DNA of 64,000 nt from Nitrosomonas aestuarii. GTDB taxonomy: Bacteria; Pseudomonadota; Gammaproteobacteria; Burkholderiales; Nitrosomonadaceae. The notes beneath the pieces were generated by a model. It did not search any database and was not told the DNA's origin. It saw only the letters and a list, made by a program, of their open reading frames with translations. The position numbers and the translations under genes are program-made. The stretch spans positions 62,001 through 126,000 of the forward strand of contig NZ_QAAE01000002.1 in NCBI RefSeq assembly GCF_003046585.1. Direction: 5' to 3'. Of this stretch, positions 7,982-17,226 are shown in pieces (position 1 is the stretch's first letter; each line of letters starts with the position of its first letter).

Positions 7982-9340
7982 TCACTTTCCGATACAAAAG
8001 TTTGAAAATATTTCTCCAAGCAGATCATCCGCGGTAAAGTGCCCGGTAATGGATGATAACGCGTCCTGCGCAAGCCGGAGCTCTTCGGCGAGTAATTCCC
8101 ATTCTGATTCAGTGTCGCTATATTTCCATGCTGTATTTAAATGGTTTCTTGCAGCCTCGAGCGCTTCCAGATGGCGTTGCCTTGCCATAAAAAGTCCCTC
8201 GCCGGTTTGACCGGTTTGCCAACCTGCCGCGCGCAGTATCTGTTCACGTAATAACTCAACGCCCACGCCTGTTTTTGCAGATAGATAGACTTTAACCGCG
8301 TGTTCGTTTGTCTCGATTCCGGGTGTCTGGCTGGTCAGATCAATTTTGTTGAGAACAGTGATATGCGGCTTGTCGATGGAAAACGCCTGCAATATCTCGC
8401 TGTCTTCACCTGGCGCATGGCAGCTGCAGTCGATCAGACGGATGAGGATGTCCGCATCCCTGACTACGGCCCGCGTGCGCTCAATTCCTTTTTGTTCGAC
8501 AATGTCGGTGGTTTCCCGCAAACCGGCGGTATCGATAACGTGAATCGGCACGCCCGCAATGGTGATCAGTTTTTGTATGCTGTCCCGTGTAGTACCAGGA
8601 ATTTCAGTAACGATGGCGACATCGTCTTCGGCCAGTTGGTTGAGCAGGCTGGATTTGCCAACATTCGGCGCACCGACCAGGACAACCTTGATACCTTCCT
8701 GCAGCAGATTACCCTGGTGTGCAGAAGATAATATACGTTCGAATTGCTGGCTGATGGCGTCCAGTTTTTCTCTGACTTCCTGATCGTGCAAGCCTTCAAT
8801 TTCCTCGTCAGGGAAATCAAGCGTGGCTTCGATAAACATGCGCAGCGTAGTTAATGATCGCACCAGTTCATCGATTGTGGTCGAAAAACGACCTTGTAAG
8901 GAACGCACGGCACAACGTGCAGCCTCACTGGTACTGGCTTCGATGATATCGGCAACACTTTCGGCCTGCACCAGATCAATCTTTTCATTCAGATAGGCGC
9001 GCAACGTGAATTCACCCGGTTGCGCCATACGTGCGCCACAAGCCAGGCATTGGTTGAGCAGCAAATTCATAATGGCAGGCCCGCCGTGTCCCTGTAGTTC
9101 CAACACGTCCTCACCGGTATATGAATTAGGCGCTGGAAAATAAAGCGCAATACCCTGATCAATGATTTGTTCGTGCACATCGAAGAATTGACTCAATTGC
9201 GCATGACGCGGTTCAGGGAGTTTGCCCAGTATGATTCGGGCAAGTGAAGTCAGGTTTTTACCCGAGATGCGGACTATACCAACACCGCCTCTGCCTGGTG
9301 GTGTTGCGATTGCAGCAATAATATCCGGTTGATCCAACAT
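7982..9340 (-). CDS. mnmE: tRNA uridine-5-carboxymethylaminomethyl modification GTPase MnmE
   Basis: Works with MnmG to modify U34 in the wobble position of certain tRNAs. The 452 residues match the family length. An N-terminal folate-binding domain starts with IAAIATPPGRGGVGIVRISG, a helical domain follows, and a G domain is inserted with G1 GAPNVGKSS, G2 GTTRD, G3 DTAGLRET and G4 NKID. The protein ends in the invariant FCIGK, which carries the Cys needed for catalysis. It is the last gene of the rpmH-rnpA-yidD-yidC-mnmE block, a common order in proteobacteria, but a strong hairpin separates it from yidC. Confidence 0.97.
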   Translation of the reverse strand: MLDQPDIIAAIATPPGRGGVGIVRISGKNLTSLARIILGKLPEPRHAQLSQFFDVHEQIIDQGIALYFPAPNSYTGEDVLELQGHGGPAIMNLLLNQCLACGARMAQPGEFTLRAYLNEKIDLVQAESVADIIEASTSEAARCAVRSLQGRFSTTIDELVRSLTTLRMFIEATLDFPDEEIEGLHDQEVREKLDAISQQFERILSSAHQGNLLQEGIKVVLVGAPNVGKSSLLNQLAEDDVAIVTEIPGTTRDSIQKLITIAGVPIHVIDTAGLRETTDIVEQKGIERTRAVVRDADILIRLIDCSCHAPGEDSEILQAFSIDKPHITVLNKIDLTSQTPGIETNEHAVKVYLSAKTGVGVELLREQILRAAGWQTGQTGEGLFMARQRHLEALEAARNHLNTAWKYSDTESEWELLAEELRLAQDALSSITGHFTADDLLGEIFSNFCIGK

Positions 9341-9367
9341 GCCTCGCTATTGCTTTACCGGGAAAAC

Positions 9368-9405
9368 CAATTACAGCCGGTGCTTCAATGCACCGACTGT
9401 AATTG
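9368..9405 (-). terminator. Hairpin terminator between yidC and mnmE
   Basis: CAATTACAG-C-CGGTGC pairs with GCACCG-A-CTGTAATTG around a 6-base loop, a 15-base-pair stem with one mismatch. In the minus-strand direction it is followed by GGTTTTCCC, a short T run. It may terminate or attenuate yidC transcription before mnmE. Confidence 0.65.
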
Positions 9406-9419
9406 AGTTATTGTGAAAG

Positions 9420-11360
9420 TTACCTTTTTTTACCTTTTCTGCCTTTACCTCTTCGCGGTTTTGGCTTGGGTTGTGCCTGGGCAGATGCAGGAGGTGCTTT
9501 TTCTGCGGTTGCTGCTTCCTTGCTTTCTATCACATCAGCATCTTCGATATCTTTCTCATCTTTTGCGTCTGTGTCGGCAGAATGGGTCAGTTGTCTGGTT
9601 CCTTTCAGGTCTTCGGCGTCTGCTTCACCTGCATCCGCACCTTTACCTTTACCCTTGCCTTTGCTTTTCTTCTCTTCCTCTACCTCCGCTTTCTTTTCAA
9701 GCATGCGCGTAATCTGCCATTGCTGCGCGATGGAAAGAATATTGTTACACAGCGAATAGAGTACCAAACCAGCCGGGAAGAAAAAGAAAAATATACTGAA
9801 AGCAACCGGCATGATCTGCATGATTCTTGCCTGAATCGGATCAGCTGGCTTGGGACTCAATTTCGACTGTATGTACATGGACACACCCATTATCAATGGG
9901 AGTACATAATACGGGTCCGGAACCGACATGTCGGTAATCCATAAAGCGAGCGGTGCATAGCGTAATTCAACTGCGGCGAGCAATGTCCAGAACAATGCAA
10001 TAAATACCGGAATCTGAACAAGAATTGGCAAACAGCCGCCCATCGGATTGATTTTTTCCTGTTTATAAAATTCCATCATCGCTTGATGCATACGCTGACG
10101 ATCGCCAGCATATTGCTCGCGAATACGCTGCAGCTTCGGTGTGACCACACGCAGCTTGGCCATGGAGCGATAACCGGCTGCCGACAGCGGAAAGAACAAC
10201 AGCTTGACTGTCAGCGTTAGCAGGATAATGGCAATGCCCCAGTTATCCACATAGGAATGGTAAAAAGAAAGCAACCAGAACAGCGGTTTTGCCAATACCG
10301 TCAACCAGCCATAGTCAACGGTTAAATCCAGACCGGGAGACAATTCAGCAAGTTTTTTCTGTTCCTGCGGCCCTGCATAAAAGGGCATGGTTATATTTTG
10401 GGTCTGTCCGGGCTCGACTGCACCGACAGGTGCAATAACACCGGCCGTATACTGATTGTGCGCCAACCGCTTGACGTAGTATTCCCGAGGCGTTCCCTGT
10501 TCGGGCAACCACGCTGTCAGGAAATAATGTTCCAACATGGCTATCCAGCCATCATCGGCATTGGTTGGATAGTCAGCCTTGTTTTTGTCCAGATCAGAAA
10601 ACTTTACTTTGAGGAATTTTTCTTCTTCGGTATAAAGCGCCGGACCGGTATAAGAATGCACTAAAAAGCCCTGTCCCGCCGGCTCTTTAGAATCCCGCAT
10701 CATTTGGAAATAAGAGAACGGCAGGATTGTGGAATCGGTGTTATTTTTAATTTCAAACGTAACATCAATAACATAAGTGCCGCGGTGAAAAGTGTATATC
10801 TTGGCAACCTGAAAGCCGTTTGCTTCAGGCGCCAGTAACCGGACACTCACACTGTCTTCGCCGGGTCGCAGTTCGTAATTGTACTTGTTTGATTCTACAG
10901 TATATTTTGTTTTATGACTCGGCAATCCATCGCCAATTAATCCCGACTGTGAAATCTGGAAGCGGGCAGCCTGATCCAGTAACAATTCATAAGGCTTGGT
11001 TTCGTCTTCTCTGGCAGGATGCTTCAATAATCCGAGCCTTCTGATATCACCGCCGGCGGTATCGATTTCCGCAGTAACGAGATCGGTCGTTACCTGTATT
11101 TTTTCACCGATTTCAAATAAATTAGGCGTGACATGAGGTGTTACACCCTCTATTCCTGCAGCGATACCTGATCCGCCCGCGCCAGCAGCAAGTTCGTCAC
11201 CGGGCACAGGCAACGGGTCATGACGTTGATTGCCGCCATCTGTCGCTACGCCGGGCGTCACCTGAGAAACCGGAGGCTGTGTTTCTTTTTGCCATGCTTC
11301 CCATAAAAGCAGCAGAGAAGTAGACAAAATAATGATAAGTATAAGTTTTCTTGTTTCCAT
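9420..11360 (-). CDS. yidC: Membrane protein insertase YidC
   Basis: Inserts and folds inner-membrane proteins, alone or with SecYEG. The 646 residues begin with a membrane anchor (LILIIILSTSLLLLWEAW), then a periplasmic beta-sandwich domain (about 80-330). The conserved five-helix core follows from about residue 345, with the groove arginine in AGYRSMAKLR, the cytoplasmic coiled coil, and INPMGGCLPILVQIP. The core ends near residue 555. A tail of about 90 residues, rich in Lys, Glu, Asp and Ala, then ends in PKPRRGKGRKGKKR. E. coli YidC is 548 residues and lacks so long a tail; basic YidC tails in other bacteria bind ribosomes, so a similar role is likely here. It lies 203 bases after yidD. 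Confidence 0.97.
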   Translation of the reverse strand: METRKLILIIILSTSLLLLWEAWQKETQPPVSQVTPGVATDGGNQRHDPLPVPGDELAAGAGGSGIAAGIEGVTPHVTPNLFEIGEKIQVTTDLVTAEIDTAGGDIRRLGLLKHPAREDETKPYELLLDQAARFQISQSGLIGDGLPSHKTKYTVESNKYNYELRPGEDSVSVRLLAPEANGFQVAKIYTFHRGTYVIDVTFEIKNNTDSTILPFSYFQMMRDSKEPAGQGFLVHSYTGPALYTEEEKFLKVKFSDLDKNKADYPTNADDGWIAMLEHYFLTAWLPEQGTPREYYVKRLAHNQYTAGVIAPVGAVEPGQTQNITMPFYAGPQEQKKLAELSPGLDLTVDYGWLTVLAKPLFWLLSFYHSYVDNWGIAIILLTLTVKLLFFPLSAAGYRSMAKLRVVTPKLQRIREQYAGDRQRMHQAMMEFYKQEKINPMGGCLPILVQIPVFIALFWTLLAAVELRYAPLALWITDMSVPDPYYVLPLIMGVSMYIQSKLSPKPADPIQARIMQIMPVAFSIFFFFFPAGLVLYSLCNNILSIAQQWQITRMLEKKAEVEEEKKSKGKGKGKGADAGEADAEDLKGTRQLTHSADTDAKDEKDIEDADVIESKEAATAEKAPPASAQAQPKPKPRRGKGRKGKKR

Positions 11361-11563
11361 TTTTATCTGGTCAGATTAAATTTATGACAACGCCTGAACA
11401 CATTGCAAAAGATATGAAACGCGACGCGGCTTTATTCATCAGCTTGTGATCGTCTATAAGTGTGTTATTGAGTTTTAATTCATTGATTTGGGTATTAAAC
11501 AGACAAAAGCAGTTGAAATTCAACAGTAACAGTCAACAGATTACAAAAAAGCTCCGATCGCTC

Positions 11564-11773
11564 TCAAGGCACTGGTTCATAGCCGCCTTTGCACCAGGGA
11601 TTGCATCGCATAATACGCCACACGCTCAATCGCATTCCACGCAGAAAACCATGTTTGGCCAGGGCTTCGCAAGCATATTGGGAGCAGGTGGGTGTGAAAC
11701 GACATGAAGGCGCCAGCAATGGGCTAATGCAGTATTGATAAAATTTTATTAAACCGATCATTAATCGTGACAT
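11564..11773 (-). CDS. yidD: Membrane protein insertion efficiency factor YidD
   Basis: A 69-residue protein with the complete family pattern: an N-terminal amphipathic helix ([13 protein letters not shown]), then [15 protein letters not shown] and the C-terminal [17 protein letters not shown], with all conserved cysteines present. YidD is a membrane-associated factor that helps YidC-dependent insertion. Its ATG lies inside the last codons of rnpA (13-base overlap), so the two are translationally coupled. Confidence 0.95.
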   Translation of the reverse strand: MSRLMIGLIKFYQYCISPLLAPSCRFTPTCSQYACEALAKHGFLRGMRLSVWRIMRCNPWCKGGYEPVP

Positions 11774-12087
11774 TTTTGTAATTGATGCATCAGTAATCTG
11801 ATTTCAGCAGTGAATTGTGTTGCAATATCTGCGGAAACCGGGTGGCGTAAACGCATCACCCAGTCCATTTGTTCAGTACCACTGTTATTTTGAAATGTTC
11901 GAAATGTTTCGCGAAACAATCGTTTTATCCAATTGCGCTTAACCGCACCCCGCTCCACTTTTTTTGAAACAATAATCCCCAGACGCGAATAAGGCAGGCC
12001 ATTCGGTTTAGCATAAATTTGCACATAGTGACTGCGTACCTGGTGCCGAAAACGAAAAACCGCAGCAAACGCTGCAGCATCATGCAA
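11761..12087 (-). CDS. rnpA: Ribonuclease P protein component
   Basis: Protein subunit of RNase P, which removes 5' leaders from tRNA precursors together with the RNA subunit. The central signature is clear: [27 protein letters not shown] is the RNR motif helix. The coordinates start at a TTG, the first standard start codon, giving 108 residues. The conserved family N-terminus actually continues upstream in frame ([11 protein letters not shown]), back to a stop at 12151-12153, with no ATG, GTG or TTG in that stretch. Candidates for a true start are ATT at 12129, ATC at 12126 or CTG at 12105. None has a good ribosome site, so coupling to rpmH translation is possible. Confidence 0.9.
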   Translation of the reverse strand: MHDAAAFAAVFRFRHQVRSHYVQIYAKPNGLPYSRLGIIVSKKVERGAVKRNWIKRLFRETFRTFQNNSGTEQMDWVMRLRHPVSADIATQFTAEIRLLMHQLQKCHD

Positions 12088-12156
12088 CCGCCGGCTTTTT
12101 GGCAGAGAATGTGTTGTTACGCTGATAATATAACGTTGTTTAGCTTGAATTTACTG

Positions 12157-12291
12157 CTACACGCTGAGCCTTGCGCGACCTTTAGCGCGGCGTGCTCTGA
12201 TAACGGCCGCTCCGCCCCGCGTTTTCATGCGCACGCGAAAACCATGGGTACGCTTTCTTTTGGTTACAGATGGCTGATAGGTACGTTTCAT
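12157..12291 (-). CDS. rpmH: 50S ribosomal protein L34
   Basis: Forty-four residues, starting [19 protein letters not shown] and ending [12 protein letters not shown]. This is the standard L34 length and sequence, very rich in Arg and Lys. The gene was read from the minus strand at a size below common ORF cutoffs. It is the first gene of the rnpA-yidD-yidC block, with its stop just ahead of rnpA. In many bacteria dnaA and the origin lie directly upstream; here a transglutaminase gene lies there instead. Confidence 0.96.
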   Translation of the reverse strand: MKRTYQPSVTKRKRTHGFRVRMKTRGGAAVIRARRAKGRARLSV

Positions 12292-12333
12292 TCTTCACTC
12301 TCTCTTGTCTATATTTAATCAATAAAACCGTGT

Positions 12334-12363
12334 ATTACAACCTGTTATGTGGCCTGATGTCAA
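12334..12363 (-). promoter_or_regulatory. Predicted sigma-70 promoter of rpmH
   Basis: On the minus strand TTGACA (12358-12363) is followed after 18 bases by TGTAAT (12334-12339), about 40 bases upstream of the rpmH ATG. The -35 box is perfect and the -10 box fits 4 of 6 consensus positions. Prediction by eye only. Confidence 0.55.
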
Positions 12364-12510
12364 CTTTTTTTAAAAATGAATGCAACCGGGGTGATAAAAT
12401 CTCATTGGTCTTGAAATTTCGACATCAATAATACCCTCAGAATGCACATGCAACTTGCCTGGCTCATCAATTTTTTTCCAGGTATTGCTCAGTTCATCGC
12501 AAGTATCATA

Positions 12511-13611
12511 TTAGAATTTTGCCCCTGTACCAATGAGTTCAGCCGCAGTAATCTGGTAATTGAATTTCTCTGGCTCCAGACCATCGAGTGGCTGATCATC
12601 AATTTCAGCATACGGGTATAAAAAGAAAGGCAGTCTACCAATTTTGCTATTAGTTAACTGAATATCCTGACCATGATTGAATGTAATCCAGTTCATTTCC
12701 CAGGCGCCAAAGAATTGTTCCCTTAAATGTTTAATGATAGGATCATCAAGCGTCAAATTTTCAAGTCTGGCTACTTTGCAAACATCAGCCGGGTTGACAG
12801 GCACCCAGCCAAGGTTATCCAGATAAAACTCTGCGCGGCTATGCTGCGAGCGACTCACATCGGTTTGTCTGCCGAGACTTTCATGTAATTCAGACTGCAC
12901 CATACGAACACCGTACTGAATACGCGCAGGTATGCCGATTGACCGTGCAAGCCCGACAAACAACGAATGGATATCCACGCACTTGCCGCTTAACTGGCTA
13001 TTTTCCAGAATAAACTGGATATCACCTTTGCCACGGCCGCGTGTGGTTTCATCATGCCGGAAATGATCAATAAGCCAGTCATAAATGGCACGCGCTTTTT
13101 CGAGTGTCGTATTGCCCTCATCATGCACAATGGAATGCGCAACATCCTTGACAATGCCATTGACCGGTATCAACCGGGCAGGTTGCAGAAAAGGTTTTAT
13201 ATTACCGGGGATAGCGGCATTTCCGGACCGTTGATAGCGATCAAGATCGACAGTATGATGCGATGTTTTGATAATACATTGAACAGAAGCGTGACGTTCG
13301 CCTTCACCTTGCCATTCAGCTGCAAATACTGGAAATTTTTCTGTACCAATGGCGTCAAATTTTGCCTGCCTGGCGTTGCCGGACCAGTTGTTTCCCTGGG
13401 TAAACTGATAAGCGGGGTCCAGGGAATTTGGCAACGGGAGCCATAAACGCGCTCTTTTTCCGGTTGCCGGCAAAGTTACTTGATAAGTTAAACGGTAACC
13501 ATGCCATTTTTCATAATCCAGCTGCCGGTTGCTGGTCGGCAAGGAGAATGACGTTATTGGCATTAAAAGTGCGCCTGATCCTATAATTTTGATAAAATCC
13601 CTACGTTTCAT
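12511..13611 (-). CDS. Tat-exported transglutaminase-like protein
   Basis: The preferred start at 13611 gives MKRRDFIKIIGSGALLMP, a twin-arginine signal (RRDFIK) with a hydrophobic core, and has a GAGAG ribosome site; the longer frame to 13716 would bury this signal. After a beta-rich N-terminal region, residues about 210-320 are a transglutaminase-like core: GKCVDIHSLFVGLARSIGIPAR with the catalytic Cys, SRAEFYLDNLGWVPV with the His, and NPAD with the Asp. Bacterial members are usually periplasmic cysteine proteases or peptide-cleaving enzymes rather than cross-linkers. The substrate is unknown. It is divergent from the carboxylesterase gene across about 107 bases. Confidence 0.85.
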   Translation of the reverse strand: MKRRDFIKIIGSGALLMPITSFSLPTSNRQLDYEKWHGYRLTYQVTLPATGKRARLWLPLPNSLDPAYQFTQGNNWSGNARQAKFDAIGTEKFPVFAAEWQGEGERHASVQCIIKTSHHTVDLDRYQRSGNAAIPGNIKPFLQPARLIPVNGIVKDVAHSIVHDEGNTTLEKARAIYDWLIDHFRHDETTRGRGKGDIQFILENSQLSGKCVDIHSLFVGLARSIGIPARIQYGVRMVQSELHESLGRQTDVSRSQHSRAEFYLDNLGWVPVNPADVCKVARLENLTLDDPIIKHLREQFFGAWEMNWITFNHGQDIQLTNSKIGRLPFFLYPYAEIDDQPLDGLEPEKFNYQITAAELIGTGAKF

Positions 13612-13718
13612 GGTCTCTCTCTGATGATATATTCTAATTTTGAACAACTTTTGAGAAGCTCTCGCCGGCAATTTAATCCTATCATTTACTTTAGTCAATG
13701 CCGCACTGATAACCAATC

Positions 13719-14393
13719 ATGACAACACCTGATTTACTGCCTGCCGTTGAAATAGAAACAAATACCGATCCGCTCTATACTGTATTATGGATGCATGGTC
13801 TGGGTGCTGACGGCAATGATTTTGTCCCTGTCGCCAATGAGCTGACAATCGCTGCAAAAAAACGGATACGTTTTGTGTTTCCACATGCACCCGTGCGTCC
13901 GGTTACTATTAACAACGGCTATGCCATGCGTGCCTGGTATGATATCAGCGGCGCGAGAATCAATTCCTCAGAAGACGAAACGGGTATAAGAGACTCACAA
14001 AAAGCCGTTGAAGCTTTAATTGAAAACGAAATGCGCCGCGGCATCGCATCTGAAAATATTGTCTTGGCCGGATTTTCACAGGGCGGCGCTATGGCGCTTC
14101 AGACCGGACTGCGTCAAAAAAACAAACTGGCCGGCATCATGGCTTTGTCATGCTATTTACCGCTTGCTGATGCCTTGTCAAATGAAGTGCATCAGGCAAA
14201 TGCAGCCATTCCCATTTTTATGGCGCATGGTATTGATGATTCCGTTGTGCCCATATCGACTGCCAAAGCGTCAAAAGAAAGATTGCAGCAGGCAAATTAC
14301 AAGCCCGAATGGCATGAATATCCCATGGAGCATAGCGTTTGCATGCAGGAAATCAATGATATTGATGACTGGCTGCAGCGGATTTTATTTTAG
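13719..14393 (+). CDS. Carboxylesterase / phospholipase-type alpha/beta hydrolase
   Basis: A 224-residue cytoplasmic esterase of the LysoPLA2/carboxylesterase family (PF02230), normal length. It shows the oxyanion region WMHGLGADGNDF, the nucleophile elbow GFSQGGAM, the acid in HGIDDSVVP and the catalytic His in YPMEHSV. Such enzymes hydrolyse short acyl esters or lysophospholipids. It is followed 41 bases on by xthA in the same direction, so they may share a transcript. Confidence 0.9.
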   Translation: MTTPDLLPAVEIETNTDPLYTVLWMHGLGADGNDFVPVANELTIAAKKRIRFVFPHAPVRPVTINNGYAMRAWYDISGARINSSEDETGIRDSQKAVEALIENEMRRGIASENIVLAGFSQGGAMALQTGLRQKNKLAGIMALSCYLPLADALSNEVHQANAAIPIFMAHGIDDSVVPISTAKASKERLQQANYKPEWHEYPMEHSVCMQEINDIDDWLQRILF

Positions 14394-14434
14394 CACCGCA
14401 AAATTTTACATCTGAATATATGAATAATGCTGGC

Positions 14435-15202
14435 ATGAAACTGGCGACCTGGAATGTCAATTCACTGAAAGTACGATTGCCGCAAGTTCTTGACTGGCTG
14501 CAAACGCAACAGCCAGATATGCTCTGTCTGCAGGAAACCAAATTAATCGATGAGAACTTTCCGCAACAAGAAATTGCTGAGGCGGGTTATCAATCCGTAT
14601 ATATCGGACAAAAAACATATAATGGTGTTGCCATACTCAGCAAACAAAGCGGCCATGAAATCACAACTGCAATCCCCGGTTTTGAAGACGAACAAAAGCG
14701 TGTGATTGCCGCAACATTCGGTGCATTACGCATTATTTGCATCTATGTGCCCAATGGAGATACTGTGGGATCGGAAAAATACGCCTATAAATTAAGATGG
14801 CTGCCCGCACTTACGGATTGGTTGCGCAATGAATTAAAGACCTATCCCAAATTAGCGTTACTGGGTGACTTTAATATTGCACCGGATGATCGTGATGTTT
14901 ATGATCCCAAACTCTGGGAAGGAAAGGTATTATGCAGTCAACCTGAGCGGAATGCTTTTGACGGATTGTTAAAAATTGGCCTTATCGATAGTTTTCGTTT
15001 ATTTGAGCAACCCGATAAAATCTATAGCTGGTGGGATTATCGCATGCTGGCCTTTCGCCGTAACCGCGGATTGCGCATAGACCATATTTTAATGAGTACA
15101 GAACTGGCTGCCAGCTGCATAACCTGCCAAATTGATAAAGCTACACGAAAACTGGAACGTCCTTCTGATCACGCACCTGTCGTTGCTGAATTGTCCCTAT
15201 AA
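14435..15202 (+). CDS. xthA: Exodeoxyribonuclease III / AP endonuclease
   Basis: Base-excision repair enzyme that cuts at abasic sites and trims 3' ends. The 255 residues hold the family order: MKLATWNVNSLKVRLP, CLQETKL with the metal-binding Glu, YNGVAILSK, LLGDFNIAPDDRDVYD (catalytic Asp/Asn), YSWWDYR, GLRIDHILMS and a final RPSDHAPVVAEL. An earlier ATG at 14420 adds five residues (MNNAG); neither has a clear ribosome site, and the internal start matches the usual N-terminus. Confidence 0.95.
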   Translation: MKLATWNVNSLKVRLPQVLDWLQTQQPDMLCLQETKLIDENFPQQEIAEAGYQSVYIGQKTYNGVAILSKQSGHEITTAIPGFEDEQKRVIAATFGALRIICIYVPNGDTVGSEKYAYKLRWLPALTDWLRNELKTYPKLALLGDFNIAPDDRDVYDPKLWEGKVLCSQPERNAFDGLLKIGLIDSFRLFEQPDKIYSWWDYRMLAFRRNRGLRIDHILMSTELAASCITCQIDKATRKLERPSDHAPVVAELSL

Positions 15203-15333
15203 ACATGCAGCCATCAGTACATCGCCCAATATAAAAAAATTGCAACAGTCTGTTTAATCAGGAATTCACATTCATGTCATTGGTTTTTTTGTAACGGGCA
15301 ACTAAGATTTTCAACTGGCAATAAAGGTGTTCA

Positions 15334-16620
15334 TTGGAAAACATACCGCTTTATATCCTACTGCTCATATTATTTTTATTATTAATTCTGTCAGGTTTCT
15401 TTTCACTTTCCGAAACCAGCATGATGGCGATCAACCGTTATCGCTTGAAACATATGGCCAAACAAGGACACCGGGGGGCACGGTTAACCAGCCATTTGCT
15501 CGACAAAACAGACCGGTTGTTGGGTGTGATTTTGCTGGGCAACAATTTACTCAATACTGCTTCAGCTACACTGGTTGCTGTAATCATCGCAATGTTTTTC
15601 GGGCAGGATGAACTCGCATTGCTGATAGGCACTATCTGTCTCACATTTGCCATACTGATTTTCAGTGAAATTACCCCCAAAGTCATTGCGGCAGCGTATC
15701 CCGAGCGTATTGCAATGTTTGCGAGTTATATTTTAACGCCATTACTCAAGATTCTTTATCCAGTGGTGTGGTTTATTAATCTATTTGTCAGCGGACTCCT
15801 GGCACTCATGCGCCTCAACCCAAAAAATGCCGCTGCACCGCAGACAATCAGCACTGAAGAGCTGAAAACACTGGTTCTGGAAGGCGGACATTTTATTCAG
15901 AAAAAACATCAAAGCATGCTGCTTAATCTGTTTGATCTTGAAACGGTTACGGTAGACGACGTCATTGTGCCGCGCAGCCAGGTCGAAGCAATTGATCTGG
16001 CTGCCGATAATGAAACCATTCAGGCACAATTGCTAACCTGCCATCACACCCGATTACCGGTTTATCGTGAACGCATGGATAATATTGTCGGCATCATTCA
16101 TATGCGCAAGGTATTGAATCATACTAAAAGTGGCCCTATCACAGTAACTACTTTAGAAAATATCATGCAACAACCTTACTTCATTCCATCCGGAACGCCA
16201 CTGTTTTCCCAGTTGCAGCTTTTTCAGGAAAACCGGAGAAGAATCGGCATGGTAGTGGATGAGTACGGAGAATGGATGGGACTGGTCACGCTCGAAGATA
16301 TTCTTGAAGAAATTATCGGTGAATTTACAACGCATGCGCCCACGCATGCAGGCACATATGTTAAACAGGAAGATGGCAGTATTATCGTCGAGGGCAGCGT
16401 ATTGTTGCGCGATTTAAATCGCAAGCTGGATATGCAATTTCCGCTGGATGGGCCTAAAACACTCAATGGTCTGATTCTTGAATACCTGCAGGACATTCCG
16501 GAGGGTGGCACAGGACTGAATATCGCCGGCTATCCAATGGAAATTATGCAAGTAAAAAACCAGGCCGTAAAAACAGTCAGAATTCACTCTGTTTTGCCAG
16601 AATACGGACAATCTGTCTGA
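15334..16620 (+). CDS. HlyC/CorC-family transporter with DUF21 and CBS domains (CorB-like)
   Basis: A 428-residue inner-membrane protein. Residues 1-190 are a DUF21/CNNM domain with four hydrophobic helices (LSGFFSLSETSMMAINRYRL is its signature). Residues about 205-335 hold two CBS modules (VPRSQVEAIDL, TRLPVYRERMDNIVGIIH, GMVVDEYGEWMGLVTLEDILEEI). The last 85 residues are the CorC_HlyC domain. Relatives act in Mg2+/Co2+ export or resistance. The start is a TTG at 15334 with AAAGGTG upstream. It stands between xthA and the tol operon and is probably its own unit. Confidence 0.9.
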   Translation: MENIPLYILLLILFLLLILSGFFSLSETSMMAINRYRLKHMAKQGHRGARLTSHLLDKTDRLLGVILLGNNLLNTASATLVAVIIAMFFGQDELALLIGTICLTFAILIFSEITPKVIAAAYPERIAMFASYILTPLLKILYPVVWFINLFVSGLLALMRLNPKNAAAPQTISTEELKTLVLEGGHFIQKKHQSMLLNLFDLETVTVDDVIVPRSQVEAIDLAADNETIQAQLLTCHHTRLPVYRERMDNIVGIIHMRKVLNHTKSGPITVTTLENIMQQPYFIPSGTPLFSQLQLFQENRRRIGMVVDEYGEWMGLVTLEDILEEIIGEFTTHAPTHAGTYVKQEDGSIIVEGSVLLRDLNRKLDMQFPLDGPKTLNGLILEYLQDIPEGGTGLNIAGYPMEIMQVKNQAVKTVRIHSVLPEYGQSV

Positions 16621-16742
16621 TTGTACTTGCCTGCTTGTGCCTCAATATCATCAAGCGTGACCCGGCCCCGTAAAACGAGTTTACCGCCTACTGACCCGGT
16701 TAACATATAAGTTGTTTTTTTAAGTTTAACTTCAATCGATTT

Positions 16743-16771
16743 TTGTCATCTCTTCAGGTAATTTATAGTAT
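16743..16771 (+). promoter_or_regulatory. Predicted sigma-70 promoter of the ybgC-tol operon
   Basis: TTGTCA (16743-16748), 17 bases, then TAGTAT (16766-16771), lying 45 bases upstream of the ybgC ATG. Overlapping TATAGT at 16764 is an alternative -10. Confidence 0.5.
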
Positions 16772-16815
16772 AGAATTGTCGGAATTTTATTTGTCGTTCA
16801 AGACTTTTTTACGCC

Positions 16816-17226
16816 ATGTCGGATCATAAATTTTCTTTCCCCGTCCGGGTTTATTACCAGGATACCGATGCCGGTGGTGTCGTTTACCATGCCACGCACC
16901 TTAACTTCCTGGAACGTGCACGTTATGAATGGCTCAGAAAATTGGGCTATGGTGTGCATGAGTTGCTCAATACCTACAAATTTCAATTTATGGTGCGTTC
17001 ATTGGAAATCGAATATTTCAAACCCGCGATATTGGACGATCTGCTCGATGTCACTGTGAATGTGGCTGATATGGGCAGAAGTCGCATTACGCTAGCACAA
17101 GAAATTTCATGCAACCAGACCCCACTGGTCAAAGCCACGATTCATGTGGTGTGTGTTTGCACTGATACTTTTAAACCCATAAGAATTCCAACCAATTTAC
17201 GAGAAAAAATCGAGACGCCGACATGA
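16816..17226 (+). CDS. ybgC: Tol-Pal system-associated acyl-CoA thioesterase YbgC
   Basis: A 136-residue hot-dog-fold thioesterase of normal length. The N-terminal YYQDTDAGGVVYHATHLNFLERARYEWL holds the catalytic Asp and the family signature. It hydrolyses acyl-CoA or acyl-ACP and in E. coli sits near the inner membrane with phospholipid enzymes. It is the first gene of the Tol-Pal operon, and its TGA stop overlaps the tolQ ATG (ATGA). Confidence 0.95.
   Translation: MSDHKFSFPVRVYYQDTDAGGVVYHATHLNFLERARYEWLRKLGYGVHELLNTYKFQFMVRSLEIEYFKPAILDDLLDVTVNVADMGRSRITLAQEISCNQTPLVKATIHVVCVCTDTFKPIRIPTNLREKIETPT

Noticed and set aside
12292..12510. Possible replication origin upstream of rpmH
   Set aside because: No group of DnaA boxes (TTATNCACA) was found in the gap.
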